This document shows, in pieces, positions 25,901 through 37,928 of a stretch of DNA of 64,000 bases (positions within the stretch are counted from its first letter, which is position 1; every line of letters begins with the position of its first letter). The notes beneath the pieces were generated by a model, which ran no database searches, had not been told where the DNA came from, and was given only the letters and a program-made list of their open reading frames with translations. This DNA is from Rhytidiadelphus loreus (taxonomy: Eukaryota > Streptophyta > Bryopsida > Hypnales > Hylocomiaceae). Position numbers and translations under genes: made by a program. The DNA is taken from positions 76,073,839 through 76,137,838 of the forward strand of contig OX344761.1 of the NCBI GenBank assembly GCA_947034895.1, given 5' to 3'.

Positions 25901-28900
25901 CGTGATGTTCCACCATGTTGTTGGAATCGTAGCATTCTCAGAGAACTGATTGTTATCAAGCTGACTGCAAATTGGCATCCAACAGGATTTCTCTAACCGA
26001 TCTTTGCATTGTGTCTAAAAGATCTCAAGGTGATTGAATCCAAGAAAGAAAATAAACCCTCAAACATGATTTGCAATCTCCTCGAACATACACTCAAATT
26101 GAAATATTGAAAATCAGATTTAGCAAATTCTCACATGATTTGCAACGATGTCGCATTGGCAATTTCAGACGGCAGTGGTCCACTTAGTGCATTACTGTCG
26201 AGCAGTCTGACCACAAGTCAAAATCCAACATTAATATGCATCCTAATCGTCTAATACATCGACTTCAGCTCTCAAGGAAAGAAGGCATATCGTGCAGATA
26301 CTCAGACTACTGATGCTTGATCTTACATGTGCGTAAGAACAGGAAGTGCTCCAAGCTCTTTGGGGATGGTCCCGTTGAGCAAATTGTCGCTCATGTGCCT
26401 TCACCATCAACAGCAAAGGTAAATTAGCGTCTGTAATTGTGTTTATATTCATTACTTTCAATCCATCCTGAGGGAACATGTTGAAGGAAAAGTTCAAGCC
26501 TGAACTATGACGTGCCACTTTCCATCACTTCAAAAAATCCAAGGTTCATCCTTCATTTGCAAAACGGCTAGAAGCACTCAAAGCACACACAATGCACAGG
26601 ACACTCACAGATGCACAATACTGAGGAGACCTCCAAAAGCAGTGGGGATTGGTCCTGTAATTTGGTTCTGGTCAATCTGAATCCTATTCAGTTGTGACAA
26701 TTGCCCAAGTTCTGGGGGAAGAATTCCAGAGAGCTGATTTCCACTCAACAGCCTGTCCAAATACAAACATATTCAAACAACCAGGACAGTTGATGATCTT
26801 CACAAATCCTTTCAATCCTTTAAAATTTGAATTGAGCACGCATGATGAACCGGAGTCTTTACATGATTTAACAAATACGAATTAGAAGAATATTTTCGAT
26901 TATCTATATCATACAAATCTATCTTTCAACGAGACAGTAATTCTTGGGCACGCATCCTGATTTAAAATTGTAGATTTTGGTACTCATCCTTCTTTGATAC
27001 AATTGCGTGGTATTTCTGCACATTTTTTCTTAACATTCCCAATGAACGAATGATTTGGGTCAACATTCGGGCATGCATCACACGGGTTAAGTCTGCCCCC
27101 AATAATCTCTGTAAGCTAAGAATCCAAGTGAATCATGCAGTTAGACTTACAATAATTTCAGATTTAACAACTGCCAAAATGAAGACGGAATGCTCCCTGT
27201 CAAGTTATTCCACATCACATTCCTGAAACACCAATGGTGAAATCAAGGCTTCAGATTCCCTCGAGCTACCCTCTTTTGTAGCAATAGCAATTTCAGCGCA
27301 ATAATTTCCTGATGCAATATTCCAGGTCTAAAACAAAAAGTAAAGAAGTGACATGTACTAAAGCAAATTACAATACAAACTCACAAGATCTCCAGGTTGG
27401 AGAGGTTTCCTAGTGCAGGTTCCAAACTACCACCGAGGTTGAACTGGAAGAGCCGTCTGCGTGCAGAAAAACCGCAAACATCAGGTTCATACTTTCATTG
27501 AGAAAATGAGTGTGAAGGTGAAGATCAAATTCTTCAAAAGGGAAAAATTTAGAGAAGCCTACAATTCAATGACGTTTGTGATGTTGTTGGGTCCGGTCGG
27601 TGGTGAACAAATGACCCCATTCCAACCAATCTCGCATGGGTTGTTGCCTTTCCAATTGCTTAGATGAAGATCTGGGTCTACCAAACTCCTTTTAAACGCT
27701 TGAAGGGCCAGAGCTTCACACATTCCCCAAAACATATTTCGTCAAGCATGTGCAGCGTCTCCTCATCTAATTTGTCTTATTAATGAGGGGTGAAATTAGT
27801 GTCATCTCAAAATTTTATTTTTGTGAAAATTGGTAAAATACAATATAGTAATATTCCAACCTGCATTATGAAATACCAGTGTCACTTTGATATCTTAGTG
27901 TCACATGTACTATTAAGATAGCAACATCTTAAAGCAACAAGTACCTAAAACAAACACATATTTTTTTGCCTCATAGCAAACCAAATTTACATGCGAAAAC
28001 ACCAAGTCTCCTAGTACTTAGAACTTGAGTAGATTAGCAAAGTGGCTATTCATAGATGCATCACTCTTTATTGCTTCAAGATTCCAAAATGTCGGTTCTC
28101 TCCTATTGAGAATATGACTCATTATTTGGGTCTAGAGTGTTATTTTTGGAAATTTATAACATATTCTTCCAACAGAGAAAAATTCAGATTCTACTTGCAA
28201 CTTCTTTGCAAATTTGCTAATCTAATAGACTGAGAATTTTACTATGTGACCATTCAAAAGACACAAAAACTCTAACATTGTTGCTTTAACCCCTCTTCAC
28301 CGAAGGGACCAAAACTGTCCTCACATACTAGTTTCAACTCCAATTCAAAGTGTTGTAACTTTTGCATCCAAAGTCCAAATTCAATAAAACTTGTTCGAAA
28401 ATTTGCGTTCTTTCTTCTAGTTTATGTGGTAAAATTTTCAGATCTATTCAAGATCTATTGATTTCTTAGAAGCCAATCGAAGTTCAGAGGTTCAATTTGA
28501 GTTCACCAAACTGAATTTGAAGGTTGCAACTTCTGGGGGTTGTATCTCCTTCATCCAATGTTCGTTTTCAATCAAATTTGTTGTTGAAGGGTTCCCCTTG
28601 AAGTCTATTCATTGTGGTAAAATTTTCATGTCAATTCAAGTTATTTTGAATGTTTGGGAGCAATTCAAAGTTCAAAATCCCGGCATTTTTGGATTATTGT
28701 GAACTTCAACAGCTTGTTTCTTCTTCATATAGTGTCAATTTCCAATAATTAAAAAATTGGAAAAGTTGTGCATACTAGTCTAGTTAAAGTGTCTAAATTT
28801 TCATATCAATCTAAGAAGTTATGAGTGACTGAGAAGCATTTTAGTAGAAGGAGGTTTAGCCTAAAATGTGTTTTTTGCAACTTTTCTTGTTATTTTTTTT

Positions 28901-29871
28901 ACATTTGAAAGTCATTTTGCAAACAATGAGTCCATAGAATGATATTTTCTTCCACCAATGTCTTTGAATGTTAGTTTTGAGTCACTTTATAGCTTAAAGT
29001 TTTTTCATTTGAGTAGGTTTAGAAATCAAATTTCACCTCCAAATGTGTTGCTAGGAAAATTTCAGCATCCTTTTTCAATACTAAAACATTGTAATCTTGC
29101 AATTTACATGACCAAATGACTCCAAATTTTATTCAGGTCATCTACAACACATACACTACAAGATTGTACAATTCAGATCTCTATAACTTAGTGACATTTA
29201 GATCTAAAACACTTCAAAAGCAATGATTTTTTTGAACTCAAACAGGTGATGCTGCTACCTTGGGACAAATCGCTGTACTTACTAGTTATGCTTCATCGCA
29301 CCTATCATGAAAATAAAAAACTTCAAGTTGCACCTCTTTTTACCATGCCTTTATACATCAATGCATAGATCAATTACCGAATACCCTATTCAAAAAATAA
29401 AAAAATAAAAAAAATCACCAAATACCTAATTTTAGTAACTAATTCATTCCTCCATGGTGCAACTGACGTTTACGTATTTCTTGCTACCGTATTTGTATGA
29501 GAATATTGCTGAGATTACACATACCTACGATTACATATTAGTAACCTTAAGTGGATTAACTCACAGCTTATCCAAATTTACACTTGCTGTGATTCTCTCT
29601 CAGTCTCTCTCTTCCACAGTTCAGCGAGAAATGAACCAATTACAATCTGATGCGAAAGAAATTCCACAGCTCTTATAGATATGTGATATCAAATAGAAAC
29701 GGTCGCTTCAAAGAAAATGAGATTGAAGCCTTGAGTGCACTTACTGTCATTTGGGTCTGTGACGGCATCCGTGGGACCAATGCGGAGCGCCATCACCGCC
29801 AAGAGCACAAGCGCCGCTCTTGCGAATCCTGCCTTACAGATGCAGGCCATGGCGACGGCCTCCTCTCTCAT
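19952..29871 (-). CDS. LRR-VIII-type receptor-like protein kinase
   Basis: Twenty exons with consistent phases give 964 residues: 29745-29871, 27563-27713, 27385-27456, 27151-27222, 26609-26752, 26327-26398, 26135-26206, 25887-25964, 25584-25655, 25338-25403, 25087-25158, 24785-24874, 24442-24516, 23098-23555, 22744-22908, 21653-21951, 21360-21414, 20931-21184, 20675-20809, 19952-20317. Order: signal peptide (about 1-36), LRR cap (to 93), about 12 LRRs mostly on single phase-2 exons, a Cys-containing juxtamembrane ectodomain, one membrane helix (about 552-577) and a kinase. The kinase is intact: GEGGYG loop, Lys654 in VAIK, HRD Asp752, DFG Asp770. Similarity to Arabidopsis At5g01950-type LRR-VIII-1 kinases is continuous. 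The ligand is unknown; the clade includes the peroxide sensor HPCA1. The acceptor GGGTAG|GTTT (23555) was chosen over a nearby TTTGCAG because only it keeps phase. Splicing out 22909-23097, which is itself open in frame, removes 63 residues absent from homologues. Confidence 0.88.
28286..29255 (-). mobile_element. R2 element copy 2, inside intron 1 of the receptor kinase
   Basis: This is a diverged inverted copy of 1087-2052. Clear matches are CATTGGATGAAGGAGATACA on the minus strand and the CAAACATTCAAAA block, plus the terminal TTAACCCCTCTTCACCG at 28286. The other terminus is degraded, with no recognisable inverted repeat near 29255. The intron containing it (27714-29744) is by far the longest in the gene. 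Confidence 0.65.
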
Positions 29872-31300
29872 GTCTTCTCTACAACTACCTGCGCAGGAAA
29901 CATTTTCAGTCCATATCCGTGTACAGTATCATAGTCAATCACTAAATTGCAAACCGACTTGCTGGAAGTGCTTAATTCATCTGCGTATAGACTCTAGCTA
30001 AACGATTGCGCTCCTTGATCATCAGGTCTTAAAGTAAAGCACGTCACTATCGAATAGTCGTTGACGATAATAACTCACTGGCTCGTACTCAAAGCCAGTG
30101 ACAGCACTTTGTACTTTCAATTTTAATGAAGTCAGTGTAAACGTGCTGCTCGCCCGCTCCTTCCATGTGCTCAATTGCTCATAGCTAGCAGCATAGCAGT
30201 TTTCTATACTTATTTAATTCCCTTGAAGTCAGAACTCGAGTTTGAGATTTTGTTCTCCATGCACAACAATTCCACTGCAGAATTCACTCTCTACAATTGT
30301 ATACTTTAACGTCGCATGGTCCGCAGCCTCGAAAATAATTCAGGGTTCCAATTAGTCCGTCACAATTAAAGAAACGGCGAATTAGCAAATTCGTTGAAGT
30401 TTCTGGCACTTGACAAAACGCAAATCTCAACACAGACGCTCCAATCCAAACTCCTGGTGATCTCCGCAAGCACATGACGGTCTTAAGCAAATTCTTTCCA
30501 AGAACCTGCCGCCACTTAATTAAACGCATGCTCTTCAACTTACACTGACCATTCCATGTCACACGCTCGTAAAGAGTCAATTGAACTTGTCTAATTAATA
30601 TATTCAAATCTTGTGCGAAGCCAAATCGCTACGAAGTACTTGTCCACGAATGAACTCGATCGCAGTGCAATATATACGTACGTACGGGAATATATAGTAC
30701 TTACCATATCTGTAAGATCGACTCTAGCTAAACGATCAATTAAGAAACTGCTGCCAATGAATTACAACAACAACAAGATCGACGAAGTGCTCCATCATCA
30801 GAACGAGCTCCATCAAGCAAATCCGTGGAGACGAAGCAAGCGCTTCTACGTTTGCTTGAAAGTGAAGAGCCTAGCTAGCAACTGCAAGCTTCCCGACGAC
30901 ATCTCTCCAACAACGTCCGAGACGAGCAAGCCAAAATATGGCAGCTATCAATTCAACATGACAAGAGAGTCTGTCGCATCAGCCCTAAAACAAGGAAATC
31001 GGTAACCATGAGATAACCACGACGGAGGATATTGCTGTTTATTGTCTCCGTTCGTGTCGATTCCGAATTTCAAAATCATTTCGTCCGTGAGTCGTCGCAG
31101 GCGCGGAGACTGCACGTGCCCTTTTGCCGCAAGTGCCTTTGGTCGAGGCATCGCAAGAAGACGAGGATTGAAGAAGCGCTTCGAGAGCCGCCTTCGATAA
31201 CTTTTCAGCAACCGAGGGGATGAAAGCAACAGGTTGAGGTCATTTGTATAACATATATATATATGTATTTTGATAGTTCCAAGCTTTTCTTCGCGGTCTT
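29872..31300. other. Receptor kinase upstream region
   Basis: This region probably holds the promoter and leader of the minus-strand receptor kinase. The 17-bp string GACTCTAGCTAAACGAT occurs at about 29989 and again at about 30719. A TATA-like run (about 30670-30700) precedes the small plus-strand ORF at 30757. Confidence 0.35.
30757..31005 (+). CDS. Small ORF of unknown function (82 codons), doubtful
   Basis: The ORF begins MNYNNNKIDEVLHHQNELHQ and is rich in Asn, Lys and Ser, with no signal peptide or membrane segment. It stands out because its base composition is gene-like and a TATA-like sequence lies about 70 bases upstream. I recognise no family. An overlapping minus-strand ORF (30948-31229) is equally open, so this could be an unannotated small gene, part of a leader or chance. 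Treat it as a candidate only. Confidence 0.22.
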   Translation: MNYNNNKIDEVLHHQNELHQANPWRRSKRFYVCLKVKSLASNCKLPDDISPTTSETSKPKYGSYQFNMTRESVASALKQGNR

Positions 31301-31665
31301 TTTTGCCTTTGGACTAGACTAGACTTGACTTGGTCTCCTCCTCAGTGTGACCGACGGAGTCCACTCATCTTCAGTTGGTTTTGTATGGGATTCGTTACCC
31401 GGACGAAGAGGGTTGGAGGAGAGTTTGGTTCTTGGATACTACTCACTCCGTATGGGCCTCCGTCCTTGCTGATTGCCAGGCAACTTTCATTGATTTTATT
31501 CAACTACAGTATATATGTTATGGTCCGGAGAAGGGAAGTCCACAACAGAAGTCCAGGAGTTCAGGGCGCCCCTGCTTTTGTACTGGGTCCTCTCTTCCAG
31601 GCAATCTTCAAAACTTGGTTACTGTTCAGGAGTCAACAACAATTGCAGCAGGTTGTGGTAACCCC

Positions 31666-32070
31666 TTAACCCTTAAACGTCCACACGGACATTTGACATC
31701 CAATGGATGACAGGGAAACCTTGTACTAGGACAAAAGTGCAACTATTCATCCTCAAAATTTTGTTGTGAAAAGGCTACCTAGTTTGACTTCCAATGAGTG
31801 CTTCTACTATTTCTAAAGCCCATGATTCACATGGTAATGAAAAAGGCCGGATGATATCCAAGGTCATTTCTTCATTCTTTAAGGGTTCAAGCGACACACT
31901 TGTTGTTGTGGAAATCATTTATTTGGGTATTGTGTGAATCGTTGGCTTAAAAAATGAAAAAAACACTCATTGGAAGGAAAAACTACCGTTAAATTTGGAG
32001 GACGAATAGTTGCACTTTTGTCCTGCATGGAGAGATTCTTTATCATTCATCGGTTAGAAAAATCCTCCAC
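31666..32070. mobile_element. Foldback TTAA-ended element R3
   Basis: The left end is TTAACCCTTAAACGTCC. The left arm (about 31710-31780, containing GGACAAAAGTGCAACTATTC) is complementary to the right arm (about 31980-32060, containing GAATAGTTGCACTTTTGTCC), giving an element of roughly 400 bp that could fold on itself. Related single arms lie at about 48275-48450 and 48580-48740. No ORF was seen. Confidence 0.6.
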
Positions 32071-33150
32071 GTTGATTATGGGTTGAGGGACTTCAAAGTC
32101 AAGGTTGAGGTTGGGGAGGAGATCGATTTCTATACATGGGGGTCGACCCATTCATGATCACCCCCCATTTGGGCATATTGTAGAGACTGAGGTTTATTTT
32201 GTGCAGGTTTAGAATGATTAAGTGACGAGGAATGATACATTATGAATGGGCTATAGGACTCTTGATTTTGCAACCAACCCTTGGTCAGAAATAGGATGAC
32301 CAACTATATGAAGAATATAAACCGAAGTGAATCTTCACCTAGAATATTCATGATAATTTTGTTTTGGGAAATCAAATTCTAAAGAATTATGAAATCTTCT
32401 TCAAATCTATTTCTACACACAGGGAATTTTTTGCACTCAACATACCTGCACTCCAAATATGCTCAATTGCTTAAAGTGGTCAAAAATGGGTAGACTCCCT
32501 TATTGCACTCCAAAATAAGTTTGTAAGTTCTAACTAGTATATATGCATATCAAAATCAAATCTTGAGATCAAAAATATTATCATTGAAAGCGTATAAAAA
32601 AATCACATGAAATAGAGAAAAAAGAAACAATAGAAATCTTTGAACATTGAAAACTCAAAAATTGACACTTTTCCTTTTAGTATGCCACTTTTTAAATATA
32701 GTGCTTATTATTAACCTAGTGTATAATTTGATTTATCCCTTTATCCCTTAAAAAGACTAGCTCTATGGCTATGTAATCAAACATTGTTTCTAAGCTAGAT
32801 AATCAAGTTTTAAAAACAAACGTCAAAAGCTCTAAAATACAAACACTCATACTTAGACATTTCATTTGAGGAACAATATCCATTATCCTATAATTAGTAT
32901 AAAATAACTAATCATATAAGTATTTTGACTAGTTATAAGTCACTTTTTGGATCATATGACTATGAAATTTCTTCTAAATAAATGACCTCATAAATAAATA
33001 AAACATTAGTACTTGCAATGGTGGCAATCATGTTGATAGCTTATACTATTTCCAATATAGATTATGGTTGTTGATAGCCTGGTTTTGAGAGAATGCAATA
33101 AGCCTTCCTTGTGGAATTTGCCTATCACACAATATCATAGAAATGAATTA
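32071..33150. other. Intergenic, AT-rich, no gene seen
   Basis: AT-rich sequence between repeats. I saw nothing coding and no clear inverted repeat. Confidence 0.5.
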
Positions 33151-33151
33151 G

Positions 33152-33368
33152 CACTATAACAAACCCATGTTTTAGGTGACAAGCCCAAATTATTTTAAAC
33201 AGATTTTTGGTGACATTCAATGCAACAATCTATGTTTTTATATCAGAATTGATGTTACAATGGACATTTTTGTTGACTTAAAAACATGGTTTGTTGTATT
33301 GGATGTCACCTAAAATCCATTTAAAATAATTTGGACTCATCACCTAAAATCCAGGTTTCTTATAATAT
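33152..33368. mobile_element. Palindromic MITE of about 215 bp with long terminal inverted repeats
   Basis: The left end CACTATAACAAACC matches the reverse complement of the right end (ATTATAAGAAACC), and complementarity continues for about 80 bases (TTTTAGGTGACAAGCCC against GATGAGTCC, AAATTATTTTAAA in both). The middle is a short AT-rich loop. Its right end overlaps the last codons and stop of the predicted casein kinase tail exon. Confidence 0.75.
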
Positions 33369-36300
33369 AGATATAGACACTAGGAAATTGAACATTCAAA
33401 TGATTTTTAAACAAAGTTTTTGTTGTAAAGAGGGATAAGGAGATGAACCTTTTTGCGGGTGGAGGCCTTGGTAGATTAGGATGGCCCAACTTTGGTGGCT
33501 CAAATGTGATTGCTAATAGAGGTGGATTTTCTTGACATCTATGTGAACATTCTGGAATCACTCCTTTCTAAAAGACATAAAAATGAAAAACCAAAATTTA
33601 GAACACTACATATAAAAGATGTATGCTAAATTTTAGATGGTTTCATGAAAAAGATGTGTCACATACAAATGTTTGAGGAACGCCAACTGTAGCATAATGA
33701 ATAATAGTCTAGTCAAATATATAGTCTCGTTCAAATCCTGCAAAGTTTTAATTAAGTGGAAACTATTGTGATTTTTTTTCAAAATTTCTTGTTCTATTTT
33801 GTATTTTAATTTAGTTTGCAATACGCTAATGAAGTTAGAGTGATGAAAAATTAAAGAAAATAAATTAACTATAATGATGTTTATAATTTTTTAGGAAAGG
33901 TACAAATCTAGATTCATCATCTACAAAAAAAACATTCTAATTATGTTTTCATCCACAAAAATGGGTTCTTCCTTTAATGTAGCAATTCCTTACCTTGAGA
34001 GACAAAACAATCTTGAAACAATTTTTTGTAACCTTCATAATCGGGTTCTACTTCAAAAGGAAGTGTCCGAGTAAGTTTGACAAACTTTGCAAATTGTGGT
34101 GGCAAACCTTTACATAGGACCTACATGTGTAAACAAAATTCAAAAAATCTAACTATAAAGAAGAATAAAGAATCAAAAGGGACTAATTACCAAAAAATTC
34201 ATAATGCATACATGCATCAAATCTAAAAGGATGTAGAACAAATGCATTTGAAGGGGTTGCCAAGACCTCAACGCACATACTACTCTTTAATTTTCCAATC
34301 TTCTCATGTTTCTCTTCTCTGGTGTCAGCTTTCATATCTTTCCATGGAAGTCTGTTCCATATCAACTATATCCACTTCATACGAGTAGTTGAAGTTGATT
34401 TTGTATCTATTATATTTGTGAAGTAGAGTTGGTTGATAGGGACAAACTTCCATGGGACTTTTCAACCAACTCCACTATCCTTACCTATACATTATTTGCA
34501 ATCTTTATGACAAAAAAGGTTAACACATATTTGAGACTAAGTGCAAAATTTTGTGGGGATACTCTCCAAGTGAATGGTAAGTACCAAGTCTTGCTAAAAT
34601 GTGCATTTTTTTTATAAGTTCACAATTTGAGTTTTTCCACTCAAACACATTATATGAAACTTAGCTGGTCTATAGGGCTACAAGTTCTTTTGAGTTCCCA
34701 AACTATAAGAACTTGGCTACAACAAGTTGACGTACTAGTAGAGCGATTGCCATGTCACATGATAATACGGTACAAATTATATTTTGAAATTGTTATTTAA
34801 TTTTTTTAATTTTTTAATTAATTTTTTTAATTAATTTTTTAATTTTGACCAACAATGGTTAGTTCCCAACATGGGGAACAAGTCTTAAACAACCCTCCAA
34901 TGTAGCTAAAAAACATTTAATAAAACAACACATGAAACAATACATGAAATGGAAATATTAAATGCAATAGATGAGTACCCTTGTAAGAAGTTACATGATA
35001 GCCTACTAACCTGCCTTTGAGCAAGTAAACTAGTACATATCCAAGAGACTCCAAGTCATCTCTTCTACTTTGCTCTGATTCAACAATACATCCAATTGAA
35101 TGGTATATGGATAGATGAAAAGTCACAATGACTGATTAGGGAAATACAATATACTTTGGAGTAGGTAATTATAAGAGTCCATTGTTAAATATAAAATCTA
35201 ATAATTATGGCACTATTTGCCACCTTGGGAGGTTCAAGGTAGCTTAACCCCTAAGAGAGTCAATGTCCAATATCTAGATTTATGAATGTTTTCAAGAGTT
35301 TAGAACCAAAGTTACATGAAATGGATGATGTTCATCCAAGCATGATCTAAAGTGATTTCTACCTACTTTTCAACAATGTGATGCTTCGTGATTTTAGTTC
35401 ATGTCGAGATGGACATACAAAGAAACTTCTGAAATTGAAATTTTTTGTGTCTAAAATCTTGTCAGGTGCAGGTCCAAATCTCTCCCCCATGCTCTCGTAG
35501 GGGTTAAAGCCCACCTTGAATATAATCGTTGTGAGCACATTATTTTGCATCCATTGCAATCAGTGAACATTCATATTATTGATTAGCAATAGACGCTTAC
35601 CAAGACCGTTGTGGTTGTTGATACTTGCATACCGGGCAGATCCTACGAGATTCTTGTTGTCTCTGCAGAAAACATATTTCAAAACTAGGTTTTAGAACAT
35701 ATTTCAAAACTAGACTTGTTAACCAGACAGTCAAAATACTTAGGTCCCTGTAGGACGCTTAAGAATGTAATGCACAAAATTTTAGGAGCATTAATAGACC
35801 TCGTTAACAACAGCAGAGACGTTACTAACCAAGGAATGACTAACAAACATGTAGAAGAGTTTATGATGGAAATACAAGATACCTGCAAGGAATATGCACC
35901 TTGGTTTTTGGATGACACCACTTTTTTGCGAGGCCAAAGTCGATGATATGAACCTAATGATTGCCAAATTCAAGATAAAAATTAAGTCTGCATGCGCATC
36001 AGTCCTTTACTAGATCTCTCAAATGTTGGGAATTCTATAAGATTTCCTTGACTGAGAACAACTCAACTGCTTATCATAGACTTGGAGGAATAATTGGATG
36101 AACATTTACAAGGAGTATCCACTTCAATCACCTGATTTGCTCGTTTCCCAAGCCCCATCAGGAGATTCTCAGGTTTGATGTCCCGATGCACGAAACCCTT
36201 CGAATGAATATAATGCAGTACGGAAATCTGTGGCATTGAGTAAGGGAAGACCTTAGTAATTAGAAGCCAGCACATTAAAAAATCCAGACCTATTAGGCAA

Positions 36301-37928
36301 GTAACACAGTCACCAAATGTCACCGACGTCGAATAAATGAGCACTGATGATTGGGTTTTAATGAGAAATATCGGGCCGATTTACATTTCTCCGGAGAATT
36401 CTTGAAACAAGCAGAAAAACCTAGCTAGTTGAAGCCCCCACAGCAGAAGGGAAGGCATTAAGAAACTAGGCACTCTGTAACGAAGCTTGTCCCTTACAAA
36501 TTGCTTTGTTTAATGTAAAACTGACTTTCTTGTTTAGCAACAACCTACTCAAACTTCCTCACATTTACTGTGAATGAAGTTTTAAAAACTGAATGTAGCC
36601 AATGGTATTTTGAGCACTCTACAAAATGGTCAACCGGACAAGACCACTCTCAAAAAGCGCTGCCAGGTAAGAGCATCATGAATCCAACGCAATACAAGGG
36701 GCAGCACAAATTAATGTGATTGCTGAGTACAGTTCTCATTTCTACAGTTCCTTTTACAGCATTGGATGCATGATGCTCTAAGCATCTATGTCCTTTTAGC
36801 AGCCTTTGTCAAGAGTCTTTCTCCATGCTATCCGGAGAAAGTGTAAAACCCTCCAACTTTCACCAATCAAGTTGCTGGATTTCTTAGAATATTGTTGAAA
36901 TGTCTTGCATGCAAGGTTTGTACAGGCAAAATTGAGACTACCTGGTCATATTGAGCACATTCTTTCACAAATCCGGAATAGCTGACTTGACAATATTTAA
37001 TATGGATTAATAAGTGGAACTGACAAGCTGGTCCGCAAGCATAAGCACGGTCTTCAGCGAGAATCTCGCAAGCTCTTCCTCAGAACACGAAAATTTCTGA
37101 CTGCAGAACTTCTTAAGGTCTTCAAGAGTTGGTCCCAAAAGATCCATGACCAAAACTCTGTAGCTTCCTTGTAAACCATACCATCGAGTGTTGAGAATTC
37201 CAGCTGAAATCGAAAGGTCAGGAGTTAATCCATTAAATGTTATGCAAAAGTGGTATGTTGAGACACAAATGCGAGTATATCAAATTATCAATGCACAACA
37301 AATGAAATCCCAAACCACTCACTGAAATGGGGATTCTGTTGCTCCAACAAAGTTCTAAGAAATTAAGCGCCCAGAAGCACGTGATTCTTACTTCCTCCCT
37401 GGAGAATCCGGTACAACTTGGATTCAAAAAACAGCTGAGGATTCTTTGCATTGATAGGTTCCTGTATTTAATTGCCATAGCATTCAGATATCAAGATTTC
37501 TTTTTTAATAATGGATCATCCATAAATATAAACTTGTTGTATCATTCTCCAAATAATGAAACTAATTAGATTTCGTTTCAAAACAATGACGGCCAAAATC
37601 ACCTCAGTCAGTACGTACCAGCTTCATTGCAACCTGTTCGTTGGTTTGGACATTCGTTCCTGCATCAAAGTGAATCAAGCTCGTAATTGCATGAAACGCA
37701 ATCGAAATATGCAAGGCATCTAGAAGAGTGTGAATTGCAAGTTAGCAGTTGCCATTCATTGTGGTTTGAATTTGAGGTGGTAGAAACATAAAAAGATGCC
37801 CAAGTGTACAGACCCATTGCAAAGACAATTAGGTGTTTCCTACTTCACTGACCCATAAAGACGTCAGCGGAGGAACCATTCCCAATCAGAAGACCGCGCA
37901 AGTACTTGTCGCCCACTTTGTAATCCAT
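33340..37928 (-). CDS. Casein kinase 1 family Ser/Thr kinase, divergent
   Basis: Eleven exons with consistent phases give about 364 residues: 37853-37928, 37619-37659, 37392-37461, 37025-37203, 36132-36227, 35883-35953, 35601-35662, 35011-35074, 34267-34351, 33994-34120, 33340-33563. CK1 hallmarks are [39 protein letters not shown] (Asp138), IIDFGLAKK (Asp159), [18 protein letters not shown] and LPWKDMK. Lys38 is in VAMK. The nucleotide loop reads [10 protein letters not shown], replacing the usual GSGSFG third glycine with Ala. CK1 kinases act on many primed or acidic substrates in cytoplasm and nucleus. The catalytic domain (residues about 7-290) is secure. The last exon is less so: it uses an acceptor CTTTTAGAAAG|GA, and its stop lies inside the palindromic MITE. 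Using the earlier AG would end the protein after nine further residues. Confidence 0.85.
34680..34900 (+). repeat. Dispersed repeat R5, copy 2 (in a casein kinase intron)
   Basis: Same landmarks as 11040-11270: GAGTTCCCAAACTATA and a downstream GGGGAACAAGTCTTAAA block around an AT-rich core. It lies within the intron between the casein kinase exons at 35011-35074 and 34267-34351. Confidence 0.5.

Noticed and set aside
29689..29871. Separate 60-codon secreted peptide
   Set aside because: It is the signal-peptide exon of the receptor kinase; the donor AC|A-GTAAGTGC joins the LRR cap exon in phase.
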